DNA of 64,000 nt from Phaseolus vulgaris (taxonomy: Eukaryota > Streptophyta > Magnoliopsida > Fabales > Fabaceae), in NCBI RefSeq assembly GCF_000499845.2, contig NC_023757.2, positions 2,204,118 to 2,268,117 of the forward strand, read 5' to 3'. Within the stretch, counting starts at the first letter, position 1. The number at the start of each line of letters is the position of its first letter. The position numbers and the translations under genes were made by a program. The notes under the pieces were generated by a model. The model ran no database searches. It was not told where the DNA came from and saw only the letters and a program-made list of their open reading frames with translations. Of the stretch, positions 9,522-21,800 are shown in pieces.

Positions 9522-12500
9522 ATGGGGAATGCCTTGGGTGGAAAGAAGACCACCAAGGTCATGAAGATCGACGGCCAAACCTTCAAGTTCAAGACTCCGA
9601 TCAGAGTCGCCGACGTCCTCAAGGACCACCCGGGGCTGGTGCTGCTGGAATCCGAGGCGGTCAAGCACTACGGCGTGAGGGCCAAGCCGCTGGAGGTCCA
9701 CAGGGAGTTGGCGCCCAAGAGGCTCTACTTTCTGGTGGAGCTGCCGCGCGAGGCGACGGTGGCGCCGCGGAGGGTGCGGTCGGTGATCAACATGAGCGCC
9801 AAGGACAGGCTGGAGAGCCTGGTGCTGGCGCGGAGGTCTGCGTCCGACCTCACCATCATGAAGGGCCAGGGGATGGAAGGGGCGGAGAAGGGCGGAGTGC
9901 GGCTGAGGATGAGGGTGGCGAAGGCGGAGGTGGAGAGGGTGATGCGCGGCTGCGAAACGGAGGCCGAGGCGGCGGAGAAGATCGTTGGACTCTGCATGGC
10001 CAAAACCGGCGGGGCTTCAAAACCACGTCAGGTATCTTCATGCAAGTAAAATGTAATTTTTATTTTTTTTAACTTAATATCAACGAAATTCAAATAATAA
10101 TAATAATTTATTATTATATAAAAAATATAAGGATTAAATCAAAACCAAATATTATACCACCAATTTATTCATTCTGATAAAAAAATTACCACCAAACTAT
10201 TTGGATTTTTAATGATAGACTTTACCATGCAAGAATATATTTTTAAATGCATTAATTCTTGATTCTCTTTTATACTGCATATTTTCTGTAAACTTTTATT
10301 TGTGTATTATTAATTAATATTAATATTAATATAAGCCTTGTGGAAAAAAAATAACCCCTTAAAATATGTGTAGCATCATTACCACTGCTTAATCATTCAA
10401 TTCTATCTGTATTCTTGAACAAATTAATTTTTTAATGAACTTAAATTGGTTTTTTTTTTATCATAACCCAATTTTGTATTTGATTTCTGATTAAAGAAAT
10501 TGATAAATTTTTATTTTGTTTTTCTCATTAAAGCATGCTCAAATTTCCCTCATTTTTAATGGTTAAAATTTTGTCTGAACAAAATATATATAAGCACTTT
10601 TTATATTATTTAAATTTATATGATATACATAAGTATTTATTAGGATAATGTGTTTACGAACTGTTTTCAATAATTTTTTTACTAGATAACTTATAATTTA
10701 CATCGAAAGAATACAAAAAAGTTTTAGAGAAATAAATTTTTGCATTTATTTTAGAAAATGGAGTTGAATAACAGAATTCGACCTAATGACGTTTTAGTCA
10801 ATAGTTGTAGTAGAATTGATTATGTGAACAAGTTGACGTAGCTATATTATTATAAACGGAAAATTTGTTGTTTTTATTTGTTTTATAAATCATTATTGGT
10901 GGTCAAATGGTCAATGATTTATAGAAAATTTGTAAAAGGGACAAACTATAAGACGTTTTGTTAATCATTTATGTATGTTTTGCACAAAACAAAATTTATT
11001 AATATTTAATCATTTTTAATTATTTTAAACAGTAGTGTTTTTATATTCGAATTTGACCATGAATTGATGCAGTAGTTAGATGTATTAAAGTGATACAAGT
11101 TGTATATGGTAATGACTATAGTACTTACTTACAAAGTATTGACCACATTTTCTTATCAATTTCTCACACCACCATTCATTTTATAAACATACAATGCTTA
11201 ACATTATATACGACTTTTGAACATTTTTAGCTATTCAAATAATATTTTCATTAATATTTTTTTAGTATTAAATTTTTTCATCCATCTCCCCCTCATGTCT
11301 AACGTTATTTTATTATCAATAGTTAAATTTATAATAATAAAAAATTATGAAATAGAAACCAATTTTAAAAAAATAAATTAAAAATAAAAGATCATATAAT
11401 TTGAAAAATCTAAATATCCATTATATTATCAATTGTTGAATTTACACTAAAAATTTAGACATAAAAGATCATATAACATGAAAAATCTAAATATCTAATA
11501 GTGACGCGATAAATTTAAATTTTGATCATGTATATTTTTAGAAACTTTAATATAATATTAAAATAATAAAATTTAATCTTAATTCAATATTATAAAATTA
11601 ATTTATTAAAGTGAAGTTTATATTAAAATTATTAATAAACAAAAAATAATAATTAATTATTATATTAATTAAATATATACTATTTTAGAGACTAAAAAAT
11701 TTATTAGTATTTAAATTAGAACCTAAATAATTGGTAGATAAAACATTGAAAACTAATTAGATATAAATTTAGAAACTATTTATCAATAATAAAAATTAAT
11801 TTAGATATCAATAATTGTTTAAATAATTTTTTTTAGTATTATCCTTATTACATTATAAGAAAATAAACTATTTTAGATATAGTAATTTTTTAATCTTTTA
11901 AATAATATTTAATTGGGAGATTCTTAAAACTTTTTTAAACTATTTGATAAATTTCAATCTTCACCTCCTATATGTGTAATATATTGAATTTACATCATAA
12001 ATCAAAGAGCAATGACATAGATACTAAACAAACATTGAACAATTGTAAGAGAAGAGAAGAACCATATTCCTTTGCATTCGCATTCATATAGTTGACGACA
12101 AGCAAAACAGAATGGATAAGGAAAGAACAGCATTTGAGGCATAGAAAAACTCATATCAAAATGGTTAAGTGCCATGTCCTTTTCAAGTTGTTGGGTCTGC
12201 ACAAAATAAAGATTCTTCCACACATATTATACATAATCTTTGCTTTAATAAACACAAACTTGCATGGTGATCATCATTGTTTATGCATTCATCATTGGTT
12301 GCCAAAATCAAACTATTCTCTACACCTTTCTATTCTATGCATTCATCAATATGTTTAATGTCCTCTAAATAATGCAAAGAGGTTTTTTTAAAAAGTTACA
12401 CTCCATATTACGATCATGCGACTTACAAGTAGTAAATATAGAGTCAAATAATTTGTATTACAGATGATGTTTAATGTTTGAATTATGAAGAAGATGATTT

Positions 12501-13149
12501 TCTTGTTCTTTCATTGAGTCTTTCTCTGTTGTGTCAATCAAAAGGATCTAATTTTGATTGACTTTATTTTTACCTTATATGTTTGTTGTTACCATTACAA
12601 GAAAATCATTAAATAGAAATTTATTTTAGAGACAAAAAATAATTAGATGTTATAGTGACTAAATTAGAGATCATTTTAAAGACAACAAATTATTGATTTC
12701 TAAACTAGTTTCTAAATTGGTATCTAATTAGTTAATAGAAACTAATTTAGAAACCAATAATTTTTTTAGTCTTTAAAATGGACTCTAATTTAGTCACTAT
12801 AGCAACTAATTATTTTTGTCTCTAAAATTGATTTCTATTTAATGATTTTCTTGTAGTGTAGACAAATAAAATGTGTGAAAGAAGTTGATAGGTTTATGAT
12901 TATTTTGGATGGACAATTCTATAGTCACATTTTTATACAGATGACTATTTGTAGATAAATTAGGGTATCTTGAATACCCTTTTATTTATTTATATATTTT
13001 TTTTACTAATATTTTTTATTTTTAATATCAACATGATTAGAAGAGTTTGTACCCATAAATTAATGGGTTTGGATTATGAATTGTTGCAGAAAAGGGTGAG
13101 TTTTATGCCAATAAGTGAAGGAGGGAGTTCCATAGCAGTGGCTTCTTGA
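9522..13149 (+). CDS. DUF4228 (PADRE) domain protein, two exons
   Basis: Exon 1 is 9522-10031, exon 2 is 13090-13149, together 189 residues. The start is the ATG of MGNALGGKK; a longer frame to the left lacks an ATG, and Gly-2 in MGN suggests N-myristoylation. Motifs MKIDGQTFKFKTPI, VLKDHPGLVLLESE and RLYFLVELP are typical of plant DUF4228 proteins. The family is plant-specific and often stress-responsive; its biochemical role is unclear. Exon 1 read straight on would end in VSSCK at 10049. However, CAG/GTATCT at 10031 is a donor, and TTGTTGCAG at 13081-13089 is an acceptor. That acceptor leads in frame into KRVSFMPISEGGSSIAVAS and a stop, the usual family C-terminus. Exon 1 is strikingly GC-rich against the AT-rich flanks. 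The 3058-bp intron holds two MITE pieces. Confidence 0.85.
11630..11850. mobile_element. CACTA-type MITE fragment, copy 6, inside the DUF4228 gene intron
   Basis: Partial copy with recognisable internal wording (AATAATTGGTAGATAAAAC, AACTATTTATCAATAATA). Both termini are eroded, so the limits are approximate. Confidence 0.5.
12593..12858. mobile_element. CACTA-type MITE, copy 7, inside the DUF4228 gene intron
   Basis: Well-preserved 266-bp copy with ends CATTACAAGAAAATC and GATTTTCTTGTAGTG, close to perfect inverse complements. Flanking triplets are TAC and TAG, so the 3-bp duplication is imperfect. It lies about 230 bp upstream of the last exon. Confidence 0.8.
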
Positions 13150-13555
13150 CCAGTAATTTTACAAGAACTAGCCTTCAAATTTATCTCACCAGATGAATGA
13201 ATGAGCTTCATGGTGCTTTATTAGTTAAATATAATTAATTAAGAGTGATGTTTTTTTACATTTTCTTGCTATATATTTTTATCACAAACTGTTGCAATAA
13301 TTATATATGGGTGTTTTCTTATATTAGTTTCATTGAACAGTAAATTAAAATGCTGTTCATACCTTTCTAGTTGTGAATATATATGTGCTTTCAATAACAT
13401 TTCTTCTTAAATTATTGTGTGTATTGTTCAAGTGTATAAAGAAAGAGACATCATCAATAACTCTAACTTTTTATGTTATATATATGTGAAAATTAAATTA
13501 TTCTAATATTTGATCATGTTATTATAAATTTAATAGAATTAATTTTTATTACAAA

Positions 13556-13814
13556 GTGGACTTTAAGCTAAGACTCTAATCTCTAGTGTGTGACTATATA
13601 TTTTGGATGGTCCGATAACGGCCCGATAGCGGGTGGCACGATAGGCCCAACACAAACACTCGCTAGGATAGACTCGAAATGACTCTGATACCATATTACG
13701 AAGTGGACTTTAAGCCTAACTCAACCCCATAAAACCGGCTCAATGGGGTGAGGTTTGCACCCACTTATATACAATAAAAGGCTCTAATCTCTAGTCGATG
13801 TAGGATCTCCAACA
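13556..13814 (-). mobile_element. TRIM-like LTR element, minus strand (copy A)
   Basis: On the minus strand an LTR begins with TGTTGGAGATCC at 13814 and runs to about 13700. It is followed by TGGTATCAGAGT (complement of 13682-13693), which differs by one base from the initiator tRNA-Met primer-binding site. A short internal part follows, then a truncated second LTR near 13556-13590. There is no coding capacity, which fits terminal-repeat retrotransposons in miniature. Confidence 0.65.
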
Positions 13815-15186
13815 GTTTTGAAGATAGAAAAAAAATTATGTAATAATTTTTGTACAAATTTTTTATATTTTCCTTCAATTAATTACTGTTTACTACGAGA
13901 AATATAAAAGAAGAATAAATATATCATGTAAGAATTTGTTTAAGAGATAAACCATTAAAAATTCTTGTTGTATATTTCAAGTAAATGAACTAGAGCACTC
14001 CAAATATTTATTTATATAGGTTTATAATAATTTTTACTAATAAAAAATAAAGTTAAAACAACTATTATAACTTTTTTTTTAAATGATAAATGAAACTTTA
14101 TGCATTAATCGGAACATATAAAAATACACATTAACTTTAACTGTAAGAATACATATTAGTCAAACAACAATAAAATGTCATTTTTTTTTCACGTGCTCAC
14201 AAACTATATATTAATTCCAATTTGAATAAGAATAATTAATTTTTTTTAAATGATTTTAATATAATATATTATAAGATTATGATATTAAAACCGTGTATTG
14301 TAGGAGTGTTGACTTAGTTTTTCTTGGTTGTTTTTGTTCTTTTAACTTTGACTGATACAAATATTTATTAAAAGTGTATTTAAAATATTGTTAATACAGA
14401 CAAACTTTAAATCATTTTTTTATTTACTTTAAAATTTTCAAGTTAAATATACGTTAATATTTGTTTTTAAAATTCCCAATACCAAATCTATTTAATACTG
14501 GGAAATATTAATTTGACTTGATAATAAAAATACAAAAAAGTTCACCTAACTATTATCATATATGAATTAATATCAACTTGTCACATTTAAAAAAATTATA
14601 CTTTATCTATATAACCAAGCACAAGAAATTTACAAAATCCTTAATCCACTCATCCAAATTAAAAACATAGCTTATTATTTGTCATGCTATTGCTTATAAA
14701 TACATGCTAAACCTAAAGCCTAATACTCAAAACACTTAAAATTTTTAATTACATAGTTCATGTCATTCATAATATTTATTTCTTCTTTTATTATAACAAC
14801 TATAGTTGAAGTATTTTCAAAGTATTCCATAAAACTAATCTTCCTTTGCAATTTAATTACATTTAGAAAATTTTCACTTTTCTTTCACTTCTCTCACAAA
14901 CTCAATATAACTTATTAAGTGAAGCAATAGATTAGATTGCAAAACTTTTTTAACTGTAATTATTGTATTTACTCATTTTACTTTGTTTGTGTTAAAAATT
15001 CAAAACAGAATCGAAATCCTACACTAAATAAAGATGGACAAAATAAATGATATATAAGAAAATATACACAAACCTTTTATCTTAAGTTTAAGGTTATAAA
15101 TAATATAATAATCTCTTATATGGTTAATTTATGATCCATTAATACTGATTTTCTCTCTAGTGTCTCTTTCTAAAAAATTCAATAAA
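13815..15186. other. AT-rich intergenic DNA
   Basis: No open frame of note and no recognised element. Confidence 0.5.
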
Positions 15187-15494
15187 ATTTGAGTTTGCAT
15201 TTACTTATATACTATGAAATGTCCTTATCTCTAAAAGAGTTGGAATCTCCAACACACACCACGCCGAGAATCTCCAACTCGTGTGTAAGACTATATATTT
15301 ATGGATGATCTGATAGTCACTCGCTAGCGGATGACGATCAACAAACTCTCGCTAGAATAAATTCTAAATGACTCTGATACCATATTAAGAAGTTCAACTC
15401 AACCTTACACAAACGACTTATAAAATAGGGTTTGTATCTACTTCTATATTATAAAATGTTTTTATCTCTAATTGATGTGAGATCTCCAACAATA
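15187..15494 (-). mobile_element. TRIM-like LTR element, minus strand (copy B)
   Basis: Right LTR about 15385-15494 and a partial left LTR ending near 15254, both with GGAATCTCCAACA or GAGATCTCCAACA at their outer side. A PBS-like ACTCTGATACCA lies at 15371-15382. The order and wording match the element at 13556-13814. Confidence 0.6.
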
Positions 15495-15895
15495 TATACT
15501 AGGTATATGATCTTTTATTCGAGTAGATAATATTTATTGAAAATACAAGTACAATGATGCTTTGTCATTTCTAATATATTTAGATTTAAGTATAAGGCAT
15601 AGGAATGACATGGTTGGAGATTTCAGGTCATGATACGATTTGATCATGCAGTAAATACGAAAATTACTCTATTTTTCTGTATTAGTCTTCTGAAACATGT
15701 TTCTATGGTATAAGCTAAGCTATCTTCAATTAACACAAATGTTTTCAGGACAAAAACCACTGATATGTTGTTTATTTGAGAAGCAATTAAAAAGTCAGAA
15801 AATAGGTAAGAAAAACTGATAAAGTAGATAGATGCAGCAGAGTGAGAAACAGCTAAAAGAAAGCATACATGTATTAAGAGATAGATAACATATAA

Positions 15896-18800
15896 TCAAG
15901 CTCGTCCAGTGCGCCTTCCAACTTTGAGTGCTAATTCGGTATCTATTTTGAGAGAGATGTCTAGTGCTTTCACTGAATGAGTCAACGAACCACTGCCACA
16001 AAACATGTCATCAAGCATGGTAATATTGTTCAAGATTGTAATTTATAAAAACAGGATATTTTTTGAGGCATTGGATAAGATTCACTACAAAAAAATTATG
16101 AAATAGAAACCAAAATAATTAGTTGCAATAGTAACTAAATTAGAGACCATTTTAGAAACTAAACAAAATTTTGGTATCTAATTAGCAAACAAGGTTTTAG
16201 AGACCAAATTTAGAAACTAAATAATTGGTAATTAAGACATTGGTTGCTAATTAGATACCAATTTAGAAACTACTTAACAATAATAGAAACTAATTTAGAA
16301 ACCAATTTTTTTGTTTAGTTTCTAAAATGGTCTCTAATTTAGTTACTATTGCAACTAATTATTTTGGTCTCTAAAAATTAGTTTCTATTTCATGATTTTC
16401 TTGTAGTAATTGCTGAAGAGTTGAACACCATGTATTATTTATATGGAAAATGATGTTTTGACCACTCAGGAAGTTGTATACAACTCTCGATGGGATGAGT
16501 TTAGAAATAAATATATATAATAAAGGATAAATTTATAATTAAATGATATGAAAAAATATTAAAATAATAGTATTGAGAGTTTGAATGTGGTTGTATAAAA
16601 ATTGTGAGTTGTCAATGTATTATTACCTTATTTATATTAAGCTTAGATATCATGATCTTCAAGTATAAATTTTTTTCAGTCTGGATAAATGGGTCAATCT
16701 TGTTTTGATCTAAGGCTAACCTGCTTACTAGAAAATAATAGTTCAGATGTGAAGTAAAAAAACTCATTAACAGAATCAATTAATTTAGATTGGTTTAGAC
16801 AGTCTTGTTCATCAGATCAACTTGTGAACATTTCAATCTGAAACATCACTACTTGATTGAGACACAACTTCCAAAAACAGAATACATCTAAATGAGGTAA
16901 ATGGGTTATAATACCAGATACTATGAAATGATGTGGAACTACCAAACTTAGAAGTTTACCTAGAAATGTAGGTCACTCCACTTTGCCCGATTCTATGTAC
17001 AGTGTCTAGTGTGACATTTCCTGATGCCTGACATCACAAAAATGAAACTAGAAATTAGCAACTAAAGTTATCCTCGTTCAAATTTATGGTATCCACAAAA
17101 TACCTGAGATTCTGAAATTATTAAGTAGCCCAAATTAATAACGATCCCAATAATGCAAGAAAAGCTAATTGGTCCAAGTAAAAATGGAGTATGACTTAGC
17201 AGGCACAACATCTTTTCACTGTGTGAATCCATAAAAAAATTGCCTCAAAGTGTAAACACATAATTTTGTATTTACATATCACTTAGCATATTTCGATATA
17301 CCTCTTTAAATTATTAGACAATTGAGTAAACATGCTTGTTTATAAAGAAATTGACAGAAGCAAAAAGAAAATGGTAGTAATAAAAAAGTATATAAAATCA
17401 GTATCAAAATATTGTGCATCGTTAATTGTAAGAAATAACCCAAAATATACTACTGTAAAGATTAACTGAGAACATTTAGTCGTGAATACCTCAGTCTCAT
17501 ATCTCCCATTGATCAACTGCACAGCTTCTTTAAGCATAGATATGTCCACATCCCCATTGGGTAGAGGTACAACCATATTGTCCAACATTATTCGAGTCAA
17601 AGAAGTCTTTGTTTGGGATGAATAATGTAACACTTCTTCCACTTCCTCAAGAGTCCTGGTCTCAACCTGGAAAAAACACAAAAACCTTGAAACACAAATG
17701 GGAAACCACCGAAGTTACTTCATCTGTTACAACCTTCACATTGATTTCGACATCTCTTTTTTTTTCTTTCACAAACCCTCAAAGTGTTAACAATGGAAGA
17801 GATTATCAGAGTAAATGCAGAATAAATTTGGATAAGAGAAGGTATGGTATATTATCATAAGAGAATGTTTAACAATCAAACAAATTCACTCTATACAAAA
17901 TGAACCCCGAGAATTGTTTTTGTAGGCTACAAAAAGTGCTCACACTTACTCAACATGTACCAAATTATTCATCGTCTCATGTTTTCAGAACCAATTTATT
18001 TTAATTTAAAAAAGCAATAAATGATAATAAGGAACCCATCAGAAGGTAACCCATCAAATAGAAACTTCTTAAATTCTAATAAATCCCCATGTATTTCCTT
18101 TTATCCGTGTTTTTTTGTTTTCAGTGTAATAAAGAGGGATTTTTCCTTTCGTAATGAATTATCTCCATTATTACTTATCAGTAATGTATGTTCCCATCAT
18201 CTTGTTTCTGCATCAACAAATAATTTGTTACAGAAATAGTTATTAATTTGTCCTATAGCACATCACAACAACTGCTAATAAGTCAGTTGGAACCTGGCAG
18301 GCAAAACAATTTTCAAGAACTTTCTAAGTTGAGATAAGAACAATAGACTCAGAAATGGAAAAGGAAAAGAAATGAGTAAAACAATGAAGAGAACACTACC
18401 TCAACCTCCATTTGAAGACTATTTTGCTCCAGATACAGGTCAACGGCTTTAAGGGCACCTGTAACACCTCCAGCTGCTGATATATGATTATCCTTTATCA
18501 TCACCATATCAAACAAACCCATCCTATGATTCCGACCTCCACCTATTAATACCTATAAAAGCAAATGTTTCTAGCTTACTGAGTAAACTTCATGCTTAAA
18601 AGTATAAATTATTAATAATAATTGTAAGGAAGTGATCCAAAGTCCAGACCGCCCACTTATCCACTAAACGTAAAGCTGGAGCAGTTTTTCTAGTCTCCAG
18701 CATATATGCAGGGTATGCTGCATTTGCCATTGCCTGTGGAAAAACACAAAATCTGTAATGTATTACTGGGCCAGTAAGATGTAACATATTAACATATTTT

Positions 18801-21800
18801 ATATTCAATATGAATTCATAAGTCAACTTATTTTCCATAGTTGTGACAATAATGTTTTCAATACATTTACAAAAAAACAGCCATATTATCAACAATATGT
18901 GGAATTGTTAGCCTTCATTCAGACAATATGAGTAACTAGATACAGAATATAGGGTGCAAAGGCAAACATGGCAAGGAGCGTGGAAGAAAGGAATGAGGCT
19001 GGGACAAGAGGATAAAAGGAAAGTATGGGAGTGGAGAGTGCATACAAAAAATTGTGCAAAGGGATGTGTTGAGTGTGATTGACCATTTGTAAGGCTGGAA
19101 TTCCCTCAGGGAGTCTCTTTTCTTAAGGATGGAATTACAAGCCATCCAACATTCCCTTCTGATGTTAAGAGAACTCCAAATCGGTGATAGGAAGGCTTCA
19201 ACTACACTAAGAATTCTAGGCTAAACTAGAGAAACATAAATGAATTAAAAGAGGTGGCTTTATTTCTTCTTACCTAGAGTCCAATGAGGTTTGCTAGGTG
19301 ACTTTGCCTTCACAATGTAAGAATGCCCAATAATTTTAGTATTTCCCTTGTCTTTGTAAATGAGGCCTTTGTAAAGAACATTCTTAATATACTTTAGGAC
19401 CCGTACAACTGCATCTACATCCCAATGATCTTGACAAGGAGAGTTTAAAAACTGATTAACTACATTCACTGCAAATGCAATGTTAGGACAAGTCGTAATA
19501 AGGTAATTCAGCTCACCAACTAACCATTTGTATCCCCCAGGGTCAAAATATGGTTTTCCTTGGTCCAATACAAGTTTGACACTCGAATCCATTGGTGTCA
19601 AACATCCTTGTTTCTTCTAGAATGTCCAAAGCATAATTTCTATAAGATATGACCAAGTCATCCTTGGACTGTGCAACTTCTATATTAAGGAAATACCTCA
19701 ATGTCCAAGGTCTTTTGTCTAGAATTGTTGATCCAGAAATTGTTTTAGTTGGACAATACCCTCCTTATCACTACCTGTAACAACAATGTTGTCCACACAT
19801 ACAATGAGATAGATACCCTTGGTGAGAATAATGGTAAAATAGAGAATGATCAATATTATTTGTATCATTCTAAACTACTGAATGAAAATTTGAAACTGCC
19901 AAAACAACGCAAGAGGTGATTGTTTGAGGCTACACAGACACTGAACAACAAATCAAGGAGATTGCTCCGTGAAGACTTCCTCATCAAGATCACATTATAG
20001 AAATGCATTCTTGATGTCACTAAAACAAAGTCCAATGACAAGTAATTGTAATTGACAAGAGAAGAAAAATAGATGTAATTTTAGCAATAGGAGAGAAAAT
20101 GTCAATATAATCTTGTTCATATATTTGTGTGTATCCTTTGGCAATCAAATGAACTTTATAGCAATCAATTTCACCATCGGAACCTATTTTAAGAGCATAT
20201 AACTACCGACACCCAACAACTTATTTGTCAGCTAGAAGAGGAACTAACTCCCAAGTACCACTATTTTGGAGGGAACACATCTCATTAATCATTATTTGTC
20301 ACCATTTTAACAGGTTTTTCGTGAATAGGGAGTGAGACACTGGGATTGAATGGCATGCAGTCCCACCTCCATCTCTCAAAGCCTTGCCACATGCTGAAAC
20401 CAAGACAACCATTGTGCCCACAATAGCCGTTTTCATGGAAAGCAACAGAGTCACAATCACGGATCCAAGGATTTAAACAATGCAATAGCTCCATAGTGCC
20501 ACTATAGTGGTTATGTAATAGGTTTGAAATAATATATTAATAAAAAATATATATTTGCAATACCATTCAAGATAACTATGCTCCCAAAACAGCTAATCAA
20601 ATTTTCTGAGTAATTATTCCTATGCGTTTATGTTCCCAGAATGGGTAGGACTCATCTCCAACAAGTGAAAGGCTTGTTTCATCTCATAAGGTTCTGGACT
20701 ATTAGTTTTAATTAAGCTACAATCAACCAAGTGCCACACTATACATGCAGCATTGTGCAAGAACCTATTCCATTGAACACTAGCAGTAGCAGTGGCATGG
20801 TATTAACAAATATGCTCTAAACAGAATAGCGACAAACCCAAGTAAATCATCTTCAGAAATATATCCAATTCAGCCATTTTGTAATTAAGATGCAATATTA
20901 TCTACACTTCCAATGATTGATATCAAATATTTTCATTTCAATAGCCTACAGACCTTTAACAGAATATAGTGTTAGCTAACTAAGTTCAATATTTATCTTA
21001 ATCAGTTAGGTAGTAGCAAGCACAATACAGAATAGTTAACAAAAGAAAAAGGATAAAGTAAACAACAGATTACCTTAGTTAGAGTTGCAATACCACTCAT
21101 CCTCTGCATAAAGTTTAGTACTACTCTTTCAGCTACAACAATGTTGTGTGCCCGTCCTGTCCACAACATACTGAGAATCAATAGAAGCCGTTCATGAATT
21201 AATTAGAAATGAATAATGTTTTTTATTCCACTTGCTTTTGCAATTTTGATTTCCTAATAATTATCTCACCGTGAACTTTTCCAAACTGTAGCCCTTTATG
21301 GACAAAATCTCCATCATTTCTACACCACTCCACCTGATATTTGCAAGTAATCCTCAATGATTCAGCCAAGAACCAACCATGCATATAATGACTGACGTTC
21401 TGTGTAATGCTTCCATACCTTCAAAGAAGGGTCAACCTCATGAAATATCATCTCTGCAAGTGCTATTCCAGCAATGATGCCATCCTCCTTTGCCAAAAAA
21501 TAAGCTTCCACTTCCATGTCAAATGGAATGGTAGCCTTGCATGTTACATCACCTACAATTGAAACAATACAGAAACCATGAGTGCATTATATCTACCAAA
21601 TAAAAGTTTGCATATCAGTATCATTTATTTGCACAAGCCCAACAGCATGGAAGAATTTACATTTGCTTATAATAATCAGTGAACATTAACAATTCAACTG
21701 GTGATTTATAGATTTAAAACTCAGTAAGAAACATGGCACCTAGTGAAAGAAAAGAAACATGAACAGGAATAAACCTCGATCCCCAGCATCTTCTGCAAGT

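Noticed and set aside
9725..10041. Minus-strand and alternate frames over DUF4228 exon 1
   Set aside because: Caused by GC-rich sequence. The plus-strand frame matches a known family over its whole length.
17340..17681. 113-codon minus-strand frame as a separate gene
   Set aside because: It is QPT exon 8 read on into its intron.
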